Assembly (NCBI GenBank): GCA_002364215.1
Contig: DEXQ01000015.1
Coordinates: 1-64,000, forward strand
DNA length: 64,000 nucleotides
Reading direction: 5' to 3'
Origin: Aequorivita sp. UBA3180
GTDB taxonomy: Bacteria; Bacteroidota; Bacteroidia; Flavobacteriales; Flavobacteriaceae
A model generated the notes under the pieces. The model was not told where the DNA came from. It was given only the letters and a program-made list of their open reading frames with translations, and made no database searches. Positions 8,433 to 16,034 of this stretch are shown in pieces (position 1 is the stretch's first letter; every line of letters begins with the position of its first letter). Made by a program: the position numbers and the translations under genes.

Positions 8433-8804
8433 AACCTTTGCCGCCAAATATTTCTGCACTTCGTAAATATCTATGCTCTTGTTGAACTTTTTACTCACCG
8501 TTGGCAAGTCTTCGCTGCTTATCCAAATCTTCAGTTCGGCGTCCAGATCAAAAGTACCGGCAGTTTCCAAAGAAAATCTCGAAATATGTTTGTAGGGAAG
8601 GCATTTGTATTCAGCTTTGCTCCCCGTTAAGCCTTGGACATCTATCAAAATTAACCGTTTATTGGTAAACATAAACACATCGCGAAAAAGTTTGAAACCA
8701 AGTTCTACCACTTCGCCCTCAATTAAAAGACGTCCGTATTTTTCGTTTAGTTTTTCTGCGGAAACTTCGCTGGCATTTCCCAATATTTTATTAAATAGAC
8801 TCAT
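8427..8804 (-). CDS. PH domain-containing protein (bacterial bPH type)
   Basis: The 125-aa protein is almost entirely a bacterial pleckstrin-homology-like domain: GEVVELGFKLFRDVFMFTNK followed by RLILIDVQGLTG and KHISRFSLETAG, the strand pattern of the PF08000-type family. There is no signal peptide or membrane segment. These domains form pentameric or dimeric barrels of unknown ligand. It converges with DUF3037, overlapping by 6 bases, which may serve as mutual termination. Confidence 0.8.
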   Translation of the reverse strand: MSLFNKILGNASEVSAEKLNEKYGRLLIEGEVVELGFKLFRDVFMFTNKRLILIDVQGLTGSKAEYKCLPYKHISRFSLETAGTFDLDAELKIWISSEDLPTVSKKFNKSIDIYEVQKYLAAKVL

Positions 8805-8841
8805 TTTAGATTTTTGGATTGTTGGATTTTAAGAAAAATAA

Positions 8842-9321
8842 TTAGTCTCGAACGCTTACTACTTCGCCTTGAAAATCTATGGCTTGGCGATCATTTGTAG
8901 TGATGGAAAGTGTGGCATAGCCAGAATTACCAACTATTAACAAAAGGGAATATGTATCGTTTTCATTTTTCACTTTAGTTCTAACTTCATAGTTCTTGCC
9001 ACGCTTTTCAACAATAAAATCCTCGGGAACACCTTTAAATCGCAGGCCTTTGTCCTTACCAATTATTGTGGCGTACGAACGTCCATAAAACGGCATATTG
9101 CTTATAACCATCTCTGGTGAAAATGTTATTGAATAATTACTACCAACCAAGTTTTTTGGGGGCTGCCCGAGCGGTAAAGCTGTGTTTGCTATAAACTCAA
9201 AGTTTTTGGAATTCAGTAATGTTTCAATGGAAGTATGGGGTTTTTCAGTTTTATTCTGCGCAGTGGTGCTTCCGAAAATAAATAGAACAACTAATGTATA
9301 TAAAATTCTAAGTGCTTTCAT
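8842..9321 (-). CDS. DUF4251 family secreted protein
   Basis: The 159-aa protein has a signal peptide (MKALRILYTLVVLFIFGSTTAQ) and then a DUF4251 domain with the family's NMPFYGRSYA core near residues 83-92 (here SNMPFYGRSYATIIGKDKG) and a DRQAIDFQGEV-like end. The family is periplasmic, Bacteroidota-restricted and uncharacterised. It lies 80 bases downstream of the DJ-1-like gene on the same strand and 37 bases upstream of the PH-domain gene. Confidence 0.8.
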   Translation of the reverse strand: MKALRILYTLVVLFIFGSTTAQNKTEKPHTSIETLLNSKNFEFIANTALPLGQPPKNLVGSNYSITFSPEMVISNMPFYGRSYATIIGKDKGLRFKGVPEDFIVEKRGKNYEVRTKVKNENDTYSLLLIVGNSGYATLSITTNDRQAIDFQGEVVSVRD

Positions 9322-9401
9322 GTTTACTCTTTTTAATCAAACCAAGTGCAAGTTTTGTGCCCAAAATTTCAATCAATTACCGTCCACTGCAACTGAATAC
9401 T

Positions 9402-10154
9402 TTATTGTTTCCAGTCCTGCAATTCCTTCACATACAGATACGATTCCACAAAATCAACCTGCTCCTGCCCAGCCATTTTTTTCAATAAGTTCAATGCGGA
9501 TACATAACTGATTAGATTTCCGTTTGAGGATAAAAACTTTCCATCTTCCACATATCTCACAACGCTGTCATTCTGCACTTTTAAGTTCGGATAGGCTTTT
9601 TGAAGCTCTTCTCCCCCACCAATCCAAGTCACAATTTTTTTACCATCAGCAATTCCCGATTCCCCAATTAAATGTGCCCCGGCACAATTGCTTACGGTGT
9701 ATTTGGTGCTATTGTTTTGTTCCTTTATGAAGTTTACAATTTTTGGATTGTGTATTTGTGCATACATATCATATGCACTTGGAACGAAAAGCACATCCAG
9801 TTTTGGACAATTTTCAAAAGTGTAATCTGGGACTATCTTTAAACCTTCTTCACTAACAATCGGGTCAGAAGTTTCCGCAATTGTAATTACATTGAAAAGT
9901 TTTTTGCCGTCTGGGGTTGGCTTTGTAAAAACGTCAGCGGTGGCAGTAACTTCGGTAGTCAAAACACCGTTGTACATCAACAGTCCGATGATTGGCAGGC
10001 TGTCGCTTATTGGTTTTAACAGTTCCTTTTCAGCGTACGCCACAACTTCTGGGTCTGCTGGACTTGGCTCAGGACCTGTAGATTTATCTGTAGTAAGATT
10101 GCAGCTTACAAACGAAGTGGAAAGTGCAACAAATAAAACAATTAATCTCTTCAT
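9402..10154 (-). CDS. DJ-1/PfpI-family lipoprotein
   Basis: The 250-aa protein belongs to the DJ-1/PfpI (glutamine amidotransferase-like) superfamily: the nucleophile elbow is SNCAGAHL with Cys157, and the N-terminal Glu-containing strand is GVLTTEVTATADVF. Unlike cytoplasmic DJ-1 relatives it has a hydrophobic leader ending in FVSC18, a lipobox-like site, so it is probably anchored in the envelope. It starts 15 bases after the FMN-reductase stop, so the two are likely co-transcribed and may handle oxidised or electrophilic compounds. The role is inferred. Confidence 0.8.
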   Translation of the reverse strand: MKRLIVLFVALSTSFVSCNLTTDKSTGPEPSPADPEVVAYAEKELLKPISDSLPIIGLLMYNGVLTTEVTATADVFTKPTPDGKKLFNVITIAETSDPIVSEEGLKIVPDYTFENCPKLDVLFVPSAYDMYAQIHNPKIVNFIKEQNNSTKYTVSNCAGAHLIGESGIADGKKIVTWIGGGEELQKAYPNLKVQNDSVVRYVEDGKFLSSNGNLISYVSALNLLKKMAGQEQVDFVESYLYVKELQDWKQ

Positions 10155-10169
10155 ATTATAAAAATGGAT

Positions 10170-10880
10170 TTAGCGATATTCTGGATTTTCAAAATTCCAA
10201 CGGGTGCCATCGTCCCAATCTTTTCGGGAATTGCCGTATTTTGGATACCCTCCCTGCTCTTTCAGCATCTTTGCCAAATGAAGCAAATTATACGTCATAA
10301 AAGTAGTATTCCTATTCGTAAAATCATTATTTTTTGCGCCACTTTCCTCATCCCGATAACTTGGCCCCGGGCCAGCTTCACCTATCCAACCACAATCTGC
10401 CTGTGGCGGAATGCTGTAGCCTACGTGCTGTAAGGCATAGAGAATGCCCATAGCACAATGCTTTATTCCATCTTCATTTCCGGTAACGATGCAACCACCT
10501 ACTTTTCCGTAGAAATAATACTGCCCCTTTTCATTCTGAAGACTGCTCATTGCATACAGCCTTTCAATCAATTTACTGGCCACAGAGGATTTTTCGCCCA
10601 GCCATATAGGAGTTCCGATAATCAGAATATCGGCAGTATCTACCTTCTTCCAAATTTCCGGCCAGGCATCTTCACTTGCGCCGTGCTCGGTCATATCTGG
10701 ATATACGCCGTAAGCCACTGGATGATCCACAAGACGAATATTTTCAAAGGAAACCCCTTCGGCTTTCATTATATTTTGTGAAACATCCATCAGGCCCTGT
10801 GTATGACTCATCCGCGGGGACTGCTTTAGGGTACAATTGATATAGAGTGCTTTGAGTTTTGAGAAATCTGGTTTTTGCAT
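10170..10880 (-). CDS. Flavodoxin-family NAD(P)H-dependent oxidoreductase
   Basis: The 236-aa cytoplasmic protein has the flavodoxin-like fold of NADPH-dependent FMN reductases (PF03358): the FMN phosphate loop LYINCTLKQSPRMSHT near residues 12-27 and the flavin-contacting TPIWLGEKSS near residues 91-100, plus TGNEDG. The extra C-terminal 60 residues rich in Asn, Trp and Tyr are found in related flavodoxin-family proteins. It probably reduces quinones, nitro compounds or metals. It heads a two-gene unit with the DJ-1-like lipoprotein. Confidence 0.85.
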   Translation of the reverse strand: MQKPDFSKLKALYINCTLKQSPRMSHTQGLMDVSQNIMKAEGVSFENIRLVDHPVAYGVYPDMTEHGASEDAWPEIWKKVDTADILIIGTPIWLGEKSSVASKLIERLYAMSSLQNEKGQYYFYGKVGGCIVTGNEDGIKHCAMGILYALQHVGYSIPPQADCGWIGEAGPGPSYRDEESGAKNNDFTNRNTTFMTYNLLHLAKMLKEQGGYPKYGNSRKDWDDGTRWNFENPEYR

Positions 10881-10952
10881 AATTGATTTTAGTTTTAAAG
10901 GTAAATAATATTCACCAGAACCGCTAAAAACCTAATCCCATAAACTTTTGAA

Positions 10953-11110
10953 CTAAACCTTCAAATCAATCTCTTTCAAATTTTCAATTCTATTGCGAAG
11001 AAGGAAATCGTCTATTGTTTCAAAATGTTCGATTACGCGTTTATCCTTAAATTCGAAAACTTTTTCTGAAAGTCCCTGTAGAAAATCGCGGTCGTGTGAA
11101 ACCAAAATCA
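10953..11110 (-). pseudogene. Remnant copy of the ABC-F gene 3' end
   Basis: The minus strand encodes 52 in-frame residues beginning ILVSHDRDFLQGLSEK and ending IENLKEIDLKV plus a TAG stop, matching the last 52 residues of the intact ABC-F protein (end at 13187) with four substitutions. At DNA level I count about 15 mismatches in about 150 aligned bases, mostly at synonymous positions. Similarity stops abruptly at 11110, 31 bases before the end of the T9SS gene. It has no start, no promoter and no ATPase motifs, so it cannot be functional alone. It marks a past recombination. Confidence 0.9.
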
Positions 11111-11140
11111 TTGAATATTAAGATTAAAGCAGGGTGGAAA

Positions 11141-13093
11141 TTATTCCACTATAACCTTTTTAACTCCAATATTTCCTTTTACATCTTCTACTTTTACAAA
11201 GTACAATCCTGTTTTCAAAATTGAAATATTTAATTCGGAAGAATTCTTTATAGATAAAACCAACTGACCTAATTTATTAAACACCTCAACATTTTGAATA
11301 GCGAAATTTGAAGAGATTTTAAAAATTCCTGAAGTGGGATTAGGATATAAAGAAAACTCAGGAACTGACTCAAAGGAATCAGTGGATAAAACAGCTCTTC
11401 CAAGGGCTACTTGACAGTTTTGCTGTTTAATTAAAACACCGTAATCTTCGTAATCCGTTCCAGAAGTGATTTCAATAAAATTTTCTGTAGCATTGGCAAT
11501 CGGCTCATCCAAATAAAACCATTTATAAACGAAAAGTGGGTTGTATGTTGCTGTAAGAATTGGATCATCAAAAGTCAATTCAGCTGTGTCCAATTCAGAA
11601 ATGTTAACAATTACTTCTTTTGGCCAACTGGTAATATTATTTACAGTTTGGGTTACATATAATTTTAAAGATTCATCGGTTTGAAAAGAATATGAATTAC
11701 CTTGAGAAATTAAGTTATTCAGTTCGGGATCACTATACCATTTTATATTGCTTCCTGTAGCGTTCAATGTGATATTAATACCTAATTCACAAACTGTATG
11801 CATTCTTTCAATTTGGGGACGGGATGTTTTTTTGTAGGTTGAAGAAAAGGTATTTAATTGCGCTACACCAAGTGTACTAGTGGGCGATAATAGATTCTCA
11901 TCGATAAAAGTTTCAGAATTATTATAACCTACGTAATAAGCAAAGCCTTGATTATCTATGTCCAAAGCATTAGTACTACAGCTACCATCCATTATTGAAA
12001 ATTCCTTTCGCCACAAATGGCTTCCGTCCGAATCATACTCTTCCAAATAAACAGCACCATCATCGTAATAGGAATACGCACCAGTTAAATACAAATTTCC
12101 CGCATAATTTACCTTAATATCCGTGGTAGTTCCTCTTTCACCAGCAGTTGTAAAAGCTCCCTTAGCCCAGATTACATTTCCTTCTACATCATATTTTGCC
12201 ATATATGGTTTTGGATTTTGGCAACAAATACCTGGGATTAAAATACCATCGAACGTTATATCCCCAAAAAAAGATCCGCTTAAGTAAAGATGCCCATCTG
12301 AAGTTAATGCTATTTGTGGATTATCATTAGTTCTACCATCAGAAGAATTTATCCAAATAAAATTTCCATTAGTATCCATTTTACCCCATAAGGCATCTTG
12401 GCCCCAGCTTCCATTGTGTTCCAGCACAAAATTATCCAATACGAGAGTTTCAATATTAAAAACCCCAACAAAATAAATATTCCCTAATCTATCAACATTA
12501 ATATCGGTAATGTGTACAGCATCAGAGCTATTAAACGGAATATCACGAATCCATACTACTTCACCCTCATAATTTAATTTCGCCATAAAAAAATTCCAAC
12601 CAGCACCTCCTGAAACATAAACGTTATCAAACTGATCCAAAGCAATTGAAAGCCCGTAACCGTATTGTTCTCCATTAAAATCATTATGCCAAATTTCATT
12701 TCCATCTGGGTCAAATTTTGTAACATAAATCCTTTCGTCAAAATTCCCTGTCAGGTATATATTCTCATCATCATCTATTAAAACAGTAACATTATCTCCA
12801 TAACACCAATCCGTCTCAAACGTTTTTATCCATAAAACTTCTTTATTGGCATTTATCTTAGTTAGATATAAATCTGCAAAATAATCATCAGGAGTATATA
12901 TCGAGAAATTGCCTAAACTTAGGTTTTCCTGAAAATATCCTGCTACCACCATATTTCCCTGTGTATCTACAGCCATATCAACCGCCATGTATCTTTGATC
13001 GTCACCCGTAGCTTTAATGGCCCAACTCCAATCTTGTGAGTATGAATTATAACAAATCGAAAAAATGGTAAGAATAAGTAATGCTTTTTTCAT
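11141..13093 (-). CDS. T9SS-sorted beta-propeller-repeat protein
   Basis: The 650-aa exported protein has a signal peptide (MKKALLILTIFSICYNSYSQ), then about ten repeats of 40-50 residues with the pattern DxxGNxYxxG (for example DTQGNMVVAGYF, DDDENIYLTGNF, DRLGNIYFVGVF), resembling SBBP/NHL-type propeller blades over about residues 25-410. An Ig-like segment follows, and the C-terminus is a type A T9SS sorting domain (LYPNPTSGIFKISS near 583, ending GVKKVIVE). It should be surface-attached or released. It sits between the ABC-F gene and a remnant of that gene's 3' end, so it probably arrived by a recombination event. Confidence 0.88.
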   Translation of the reverse strand: MKKALLILTIFSICYNSYSQDWSWAIKATGDDQRYMAVDMAVDTQGNMVVAGYFQENLSLGNFSIYTPDDYFADLYLTKINANKEVLWIKTFETDWCYGDNVTVLIDDDENIYLTGNFDERIYVTKFDPDGNEIWHNDFNGEQYGYGLSIALDQFDNVYVSGGAGWNFFMAKLNYEGEVVWIRDIPFNSSDAVHITDINVDRLGNIYFVGVFNIETLVLDNFVLEHNGSWGQDALWGKMDTNGNFIWINSSDGRTNDNPQIALTSDGHLYLSGSFFGDITFDGILIPGICCQNPKPYMAKYDVEGNVIWAKGAFTTAGERGTTTDIKVNYAGNLYLTGAYSYYDDGAVYLEEYDSDGSHLWRKEFSIMDGSCSTNALDIDNQGFAYYVGYNNSETFIDENLLSPTSTLGVAQLNTFSSTYKKTSRPQIERMHTVCELGINITLNATGSNIKWYSDPELNNLISQGNSYSFQTDESLKLYVTQTVNNITSWPKEVIVNISELDTAELTFDDPILTATYNPLFVYKWFYLDEPIANATENFIEITSGTDYEDYGVLIKQQNCQVALGRAVLSTDSFESVPEFSLYPNPTSGIFKISSNFAIQNVEVFNKLGQLVLSIKNSSELNISILKTGLYFVKVEDVKGNIGVKKVIVE

Positions 13094-13186
13094 AGAACAA
13101 ATTTTAAAACTAAGTATTAAATTGGCCGTAAATATTACTATTATTTTTAACTATTCAAAAAAGTTTTTGGGTAACATTTTAAAACA

Positions 13187-14824
13187 TTAAGCCTTCAAAT
13201 CAATCTCCTTCAAATTCTCTATTCTATTTCTCTGAAGGAAATCCTCGATGGTTTCAAAATGCTCAATTACGCGCTTATCCTTAAATTCGAAAACTTTTTC
13301 TGCAAGTCCCTGTAGAAAATCGCGGTCGTGGGAAACCAAAATCAACGTGCCGTCAAACTGAAGCAACGCTTCTTTTAAAACATCTTTGCTTTTTAAATCC
13401 AAATGGTTTGTAGGCTCATCGAGAATGAGAACGTTTACGGGTTCCAGCAATAGTTTCACCATTGCCAAACGCGTTTTTTCACCTCCGGAAAGCAGCCCCA
13501 CCTTTTTATCGATATCATCACCGCTGAACATAAAGCGACCGAGAATATTTTTTATTTGGGTTCGGATTTCGCCTTTGGCCACCTCATCCACCGTTTGAAA
13601 AACGGTGAGTTCCTTATCCAAAAGCGCGGCTTGGTTTTGTGCAAAATAGCCCACCTTGGCATTGTGGCCCAAGGCGCAGGTTCCCTCAAAATCAATTTCG
13701 CCCATAATAGCTTTGATCATAGTGGATTTCCCTTCGCCATTTCTACCCACAAAACTCACTTTTTGACCACGGGCAATACTCATACTTGCATCCTTAAAAA
13801 CTACATGATCTCCATATTTTTTAGTCATTCCCTCTACAAGTACAGGATAATCACCACTGCGCTGTGCAGGCGGAAAGCGAAGCGCCAAAGCTGAAGTATC
13901 TATCTCGTCAATCTCGATAATTTGAAGTTTTTCAAGCATCCGCTCGCGGCTATTCACTTGATTGGTTTTGGAATACGTGCCCTTAAACCGCTCAATAAAT
14001 TGTTGGGTTTCGGCTATAAATTTTTGTTGCTCCTCGTAAGCTTTTATTTGATGTGCCCTTCTATCGGCGCGCAATTGCAAATAGTGGCTGTAGTTGGCTT
14101 TGTAATCGTAAATACGGCCCATGGTAACTTCAATGGTCCGGTTGGTAATGTTATCTATAAATTTTCTGTCGTGAGAAATAACGATAACCGCTTTTGCTTT
14201 GTTCAGCAAAAAATCCTCAAGCCAGATTACCGATTCTATATCTACGTGGTTGGTAGGCTCATCAAGCAAAATAAGATCGGGCTTTTGAAGCAGCAGTTTG
14301 GCCAGTTCAATCCGCATACGCCATCCGCCACTAAATTCTGAAGTGGGACGGTGCAGATCGCTGCGCTTAAAACCTAAGCCCCGAAGCGCTTTTTCTACTT
14401 CGGCTTCGTAATTTATTTCTTCCAAAGCATAATATTTTTCACCCAGTTCTGCCACTTTGGTAATAATATGCATGTATTCATCACTTTCGTAATCGGTGCG
14501 GGTTTCCAGCTCTTTGTTCAATCGGTCCATCTCATCCCGCATTTCAAAAATCTGTTTGAAAGCTTTGGACGCTTCCTCAAAAACGGTACAACTGTCATCG
14601 GTCAATAAATGTTGCGGCAAATATGCAATTACCGCATCTTTTGGGGCGCGGACGTTTCCACGGGTGGGTTTTTGCACCCCGGCAATAATCTTCATCATTG
14701 TGCTTTTTCCCGCACCGTTTTTCCCCATCAGTGCTATCTTATCGTTTTCGTTCACTACAAAAGAAACATCGCTGAAAAGTGTTTCTCCGCTAAACTCAAC
14801 TGCTAAACCATCTATTGAAATCAT
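13187..14824 (-). CDS. ABC-F family ATPase (translation factor type)
   Basis: The 545-aa cytoplasmic protein has two ABC cassettes and no membrane domain. Cassette 1 has Walker A GKNGAGKST (34-42), signature FSGGW and Walker B LILLDEPTNH; cassette 2 has GRNGEGKST, LSGGEKTR and LILDEPTNH. The Arg/Lys-rich linker between them is the P-site tRNA interaction motif region of ribosome-acting ABC-F proteins. It probably resolves stalled ribosomes rather than exporting drugs. A longer frame from a TTG at 14845 would overlap the -7 element at 14843-14850, so the ATG at 14824 (MISIDGLAVEF) is preferred. A partial second copy of its 3' end lies at 10953-11110. Confidence 0.9.
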   Translation of the reverse strand: MISIDGLAVEFSGETLFSDVSFVVNENDKIALMGKNGAGKSTMMKIIAGVQKPTRGNVRAPKDAVIAYLPQHLLTDDSCTVFEEASKAFKQIFEMRDEMDRLNKELETRTDYESDEYMHIITKVAELGEKYYALEEINYEAEVEKALRGLGFKRSDLHRPTSEFSGGWRMRIELAKLLLQKPDLILLDEPTNHVDIESVIWLEDFLLNKAKAVIVISHDRKFIDNITNRTIEVTMGRIYDYKANYSHYLQLRADRRAHQIKAYEEQQKFIAETQQFIERFKGTYSKTNQVNSRERMLEKLQIIEIDEIDTSALALRFPPAQRSGDYPVLVEGMTKKYGDHVVFKDASMSIARGQKVSFVGRNGEGKSTMIKAIMGEIDFEGTCALGHNAKVGYFAQNQAALLDKELTVFQTVDEVAKGEIRTQIKNILGRFMFSGDDIDKKVGLLSGGEKTRLAMVKLLLEPVNVLILDEPTNHLDLKSKDVLKEALLQFDGTLILVSHDRDFLQGLAEKVFEFKDKRVIEHFETIEDFLQRNRIENLKEIDLKA

Positions 14825-14842
14825 ATCAAAATTTTGAGGTTG

Positions 14843-14850
14843 CAAAACTA
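14843..14850 (-). promoter_or_regulatory. -7 promoter element of the ABC-F gene
   Basis: The minus strand reads TAGTTTTG, a full match to TAnnTTTG. It places the transcript start near 14836-14838, about 12 bases before the ATG at 14824, and rules out the upstream TTG. Confidence 0.5.
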
Positions 14851-15055
14851 TTAAAAAGAAGTGGATTACTATTACTTATAATCATTTGGTTACATAGAAG
14901 AAAAAAATGCATCAGGTAGCTATCTTCGCACATCATTCACACCTCCCAATTAAAAATCATTTTGTAAATTCACACATCAAAATTTCTGCCCTAAATCGCA
15001 ATCGCCCTTAAATTCCTACGCAAACCTATGTGATCATTAATTTTAATCACTTGGC

Positions 15056-15364
15056 ATGATATTGCATAGTTTTTTAACCAACCGTTTTTTAAGCTTGGAA
15101 GGCAGATTATACAGCGGCAACCTCTCTGAAGTACAATTTAAAATTGAAGCCGCATTGGACAAAACCCAGTCGTTGATCATTGATTTGGATTCTCTGGAAA
15201 GATTTGACGAAGCAGGGGCCTACATGCTGTATATTGCCTCGGAAAAGGCACGGGAGAACGATAAGGAAATTATTCTGTTCTGCAAAAAAAACCAAATTGT
15301 AAAACGTGTTTTTAATTTTGTAGGCATCCAGTATTCCAGCAATTTACCAATACCTAGTTTTTAG
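15056..15364 (+). CDS. STAS-domain protein without a phosphorylatable serine
   Basis: The 102-aa protein is a single STAS domain of the anti-sigma-factor-antagonist type (strand-helix pattern, SLIIDLDSLERFDEAGAYML in the middle). In SpoIIAA-like proteins this loop reads DSSG and the second Ser is phosphorylated; here it is DEAG, with Glu and Ala, so switch control by a kinase is not expected. No RsbW/SpoIIAB-like kinase is adjacent. A -7-like TAATTTTA ends about 10 bases upstream of the ATG. The gene is divergent from the ABC-F gene. Confidence 0.7.
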   Translation: MILHSFLTNRFLSLEGRLYSGNLSEVQFKIEAALDKTQSLIIDLDSLERFDEAGAYMLYIASEKARENDKEIILFCKKNQIVKRVFNFVGIQYSSNLPIPSF

Positions 15365-15688
15365 GGCATTTTTATTTGCTTTTCATACTATAATTGGATA
15401 TGTTTACCCAACAATCAAAAACTTTCGTTATGCTTGGTTTTTATTCATTTAGTAAGAGCAATTGTAACCTGAACAAGTTGCGGAAATCTTTGGTTGCACT
15501 TCTTAAACCGAAAATCATCTTCCCGAATTAAGGCGCACCCGCGAGTGTGCCGTTACGGTTTCCTTTTTTACGCAAAATAACCCATCCATTAAAAGTATCA
15601 GCACTGCTGGTAAAACCGACTCGCTATATATCCTTTTTAGAAAAGGAAGCCGGGATGTTATAATTTCAAAACTTTAAAAATTTATATC
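15365..15688 (+). other. 324-bp leader region with hairpins upstream of the small basic protein
   Basis: No long gene is present. Two hairpins are visible: GGCGCAC/GTGTGCC (15532-15551, one G-U pair) and TCCTTTT/AAAAGGA (15631-15647). A 33-codon frame (15430-15531, MLGFYSFSKSNC start) ends directly before the first hairpin; I could not support it as a gene. The region could be the structured 5' leader of the 38-residue gene, or a separate small RNA. Confidence 0.35.
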
Positions 15689-15805
15689 ATGGCAAAGGGA
15701 AGAAACCTTAGAGCCTCCAATAAAGATGCTAAGGCATTGAAACAGGAGAAAATATTGAAAAAACTGGAAGAAAAAAAGATGAAGAAACGCAAATCGCGCG
15801 TTTAG
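15689..15805 (+). CDS. Small basic protein of 38 residues
   Basis: An ATG at 15689 opens a 38-codon frame ending TAG at 15803-15805. The product begins MAKGRNLRASNKDAKA and ends KKMKKRKSRV: 16 of 38 residues are Lys or Arg and the middle (LKQEKILKKLEEKKMKK) should form one amphipathic helix. It has an A-rich leader and is followed 32 bases later by a good terminator, so it looks like a genuine, separately transcribed gene. I do not recognise the family. The composition would suit RNA, ribosome or DNA binding, but that is a guess. Confidence 0.65.
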   Translation: MAKGRNLRASNKDAKALKQEKILKKLEEKKMKKRKSRV

Positions 15806-15836
15806 GTTTTTTTTAATAGTTGGTTTGATGATTGAG

Positions 15837-15875
15837 AAAGGTCGGGATCAGTGTCAAAATTTACCCGGCCTTTTT
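15837..15875 (+). terminator. Rho-independent terminator after the small basic gene
   Basis: AAAGGTCGGG (15837-15846) pairs with CCCGGCCTTT (15864-15873), with one G-U pair, followed by TTCTTTT on the plus strand. Confidence 0.75.
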
Positions 15876-15900
15876 CTTTTAGGTGAATCATAAAAAGTCA

Positions 15901-15929
15901 AAAACCCGCACTGTTATGGTGCGGGTTTT
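15901..15929. terminator. Bidirectional terminator between the small gene and the TonB receptor
   Basis: AAAACCCGCAC and GTGCGGGTTTT form a perfect 11-bp stem with a 7-base loop. The T-rich arm lies on both strands; on the minus strand it would end the TonB-receptor transcript, whose stop is at 16035. Confidence 0.8.
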
Positions 15930-16034
15930 CTCAAATTAATTGGGGAGAAATAAGCCATAAGGCTCAATCCAAATATATAAAAAATGTGAATACAAACCCA
16001 CATATATTTTTGTCCCCAACCTTGGTAAATTAAA

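Noticed and set aside
15430..15531. 33-codon frame (MLGFYSFSKSNC start) upstream of the small basic gene
   Set aside because: No promoter or composition support beyond length; kept only as part of the leader description.
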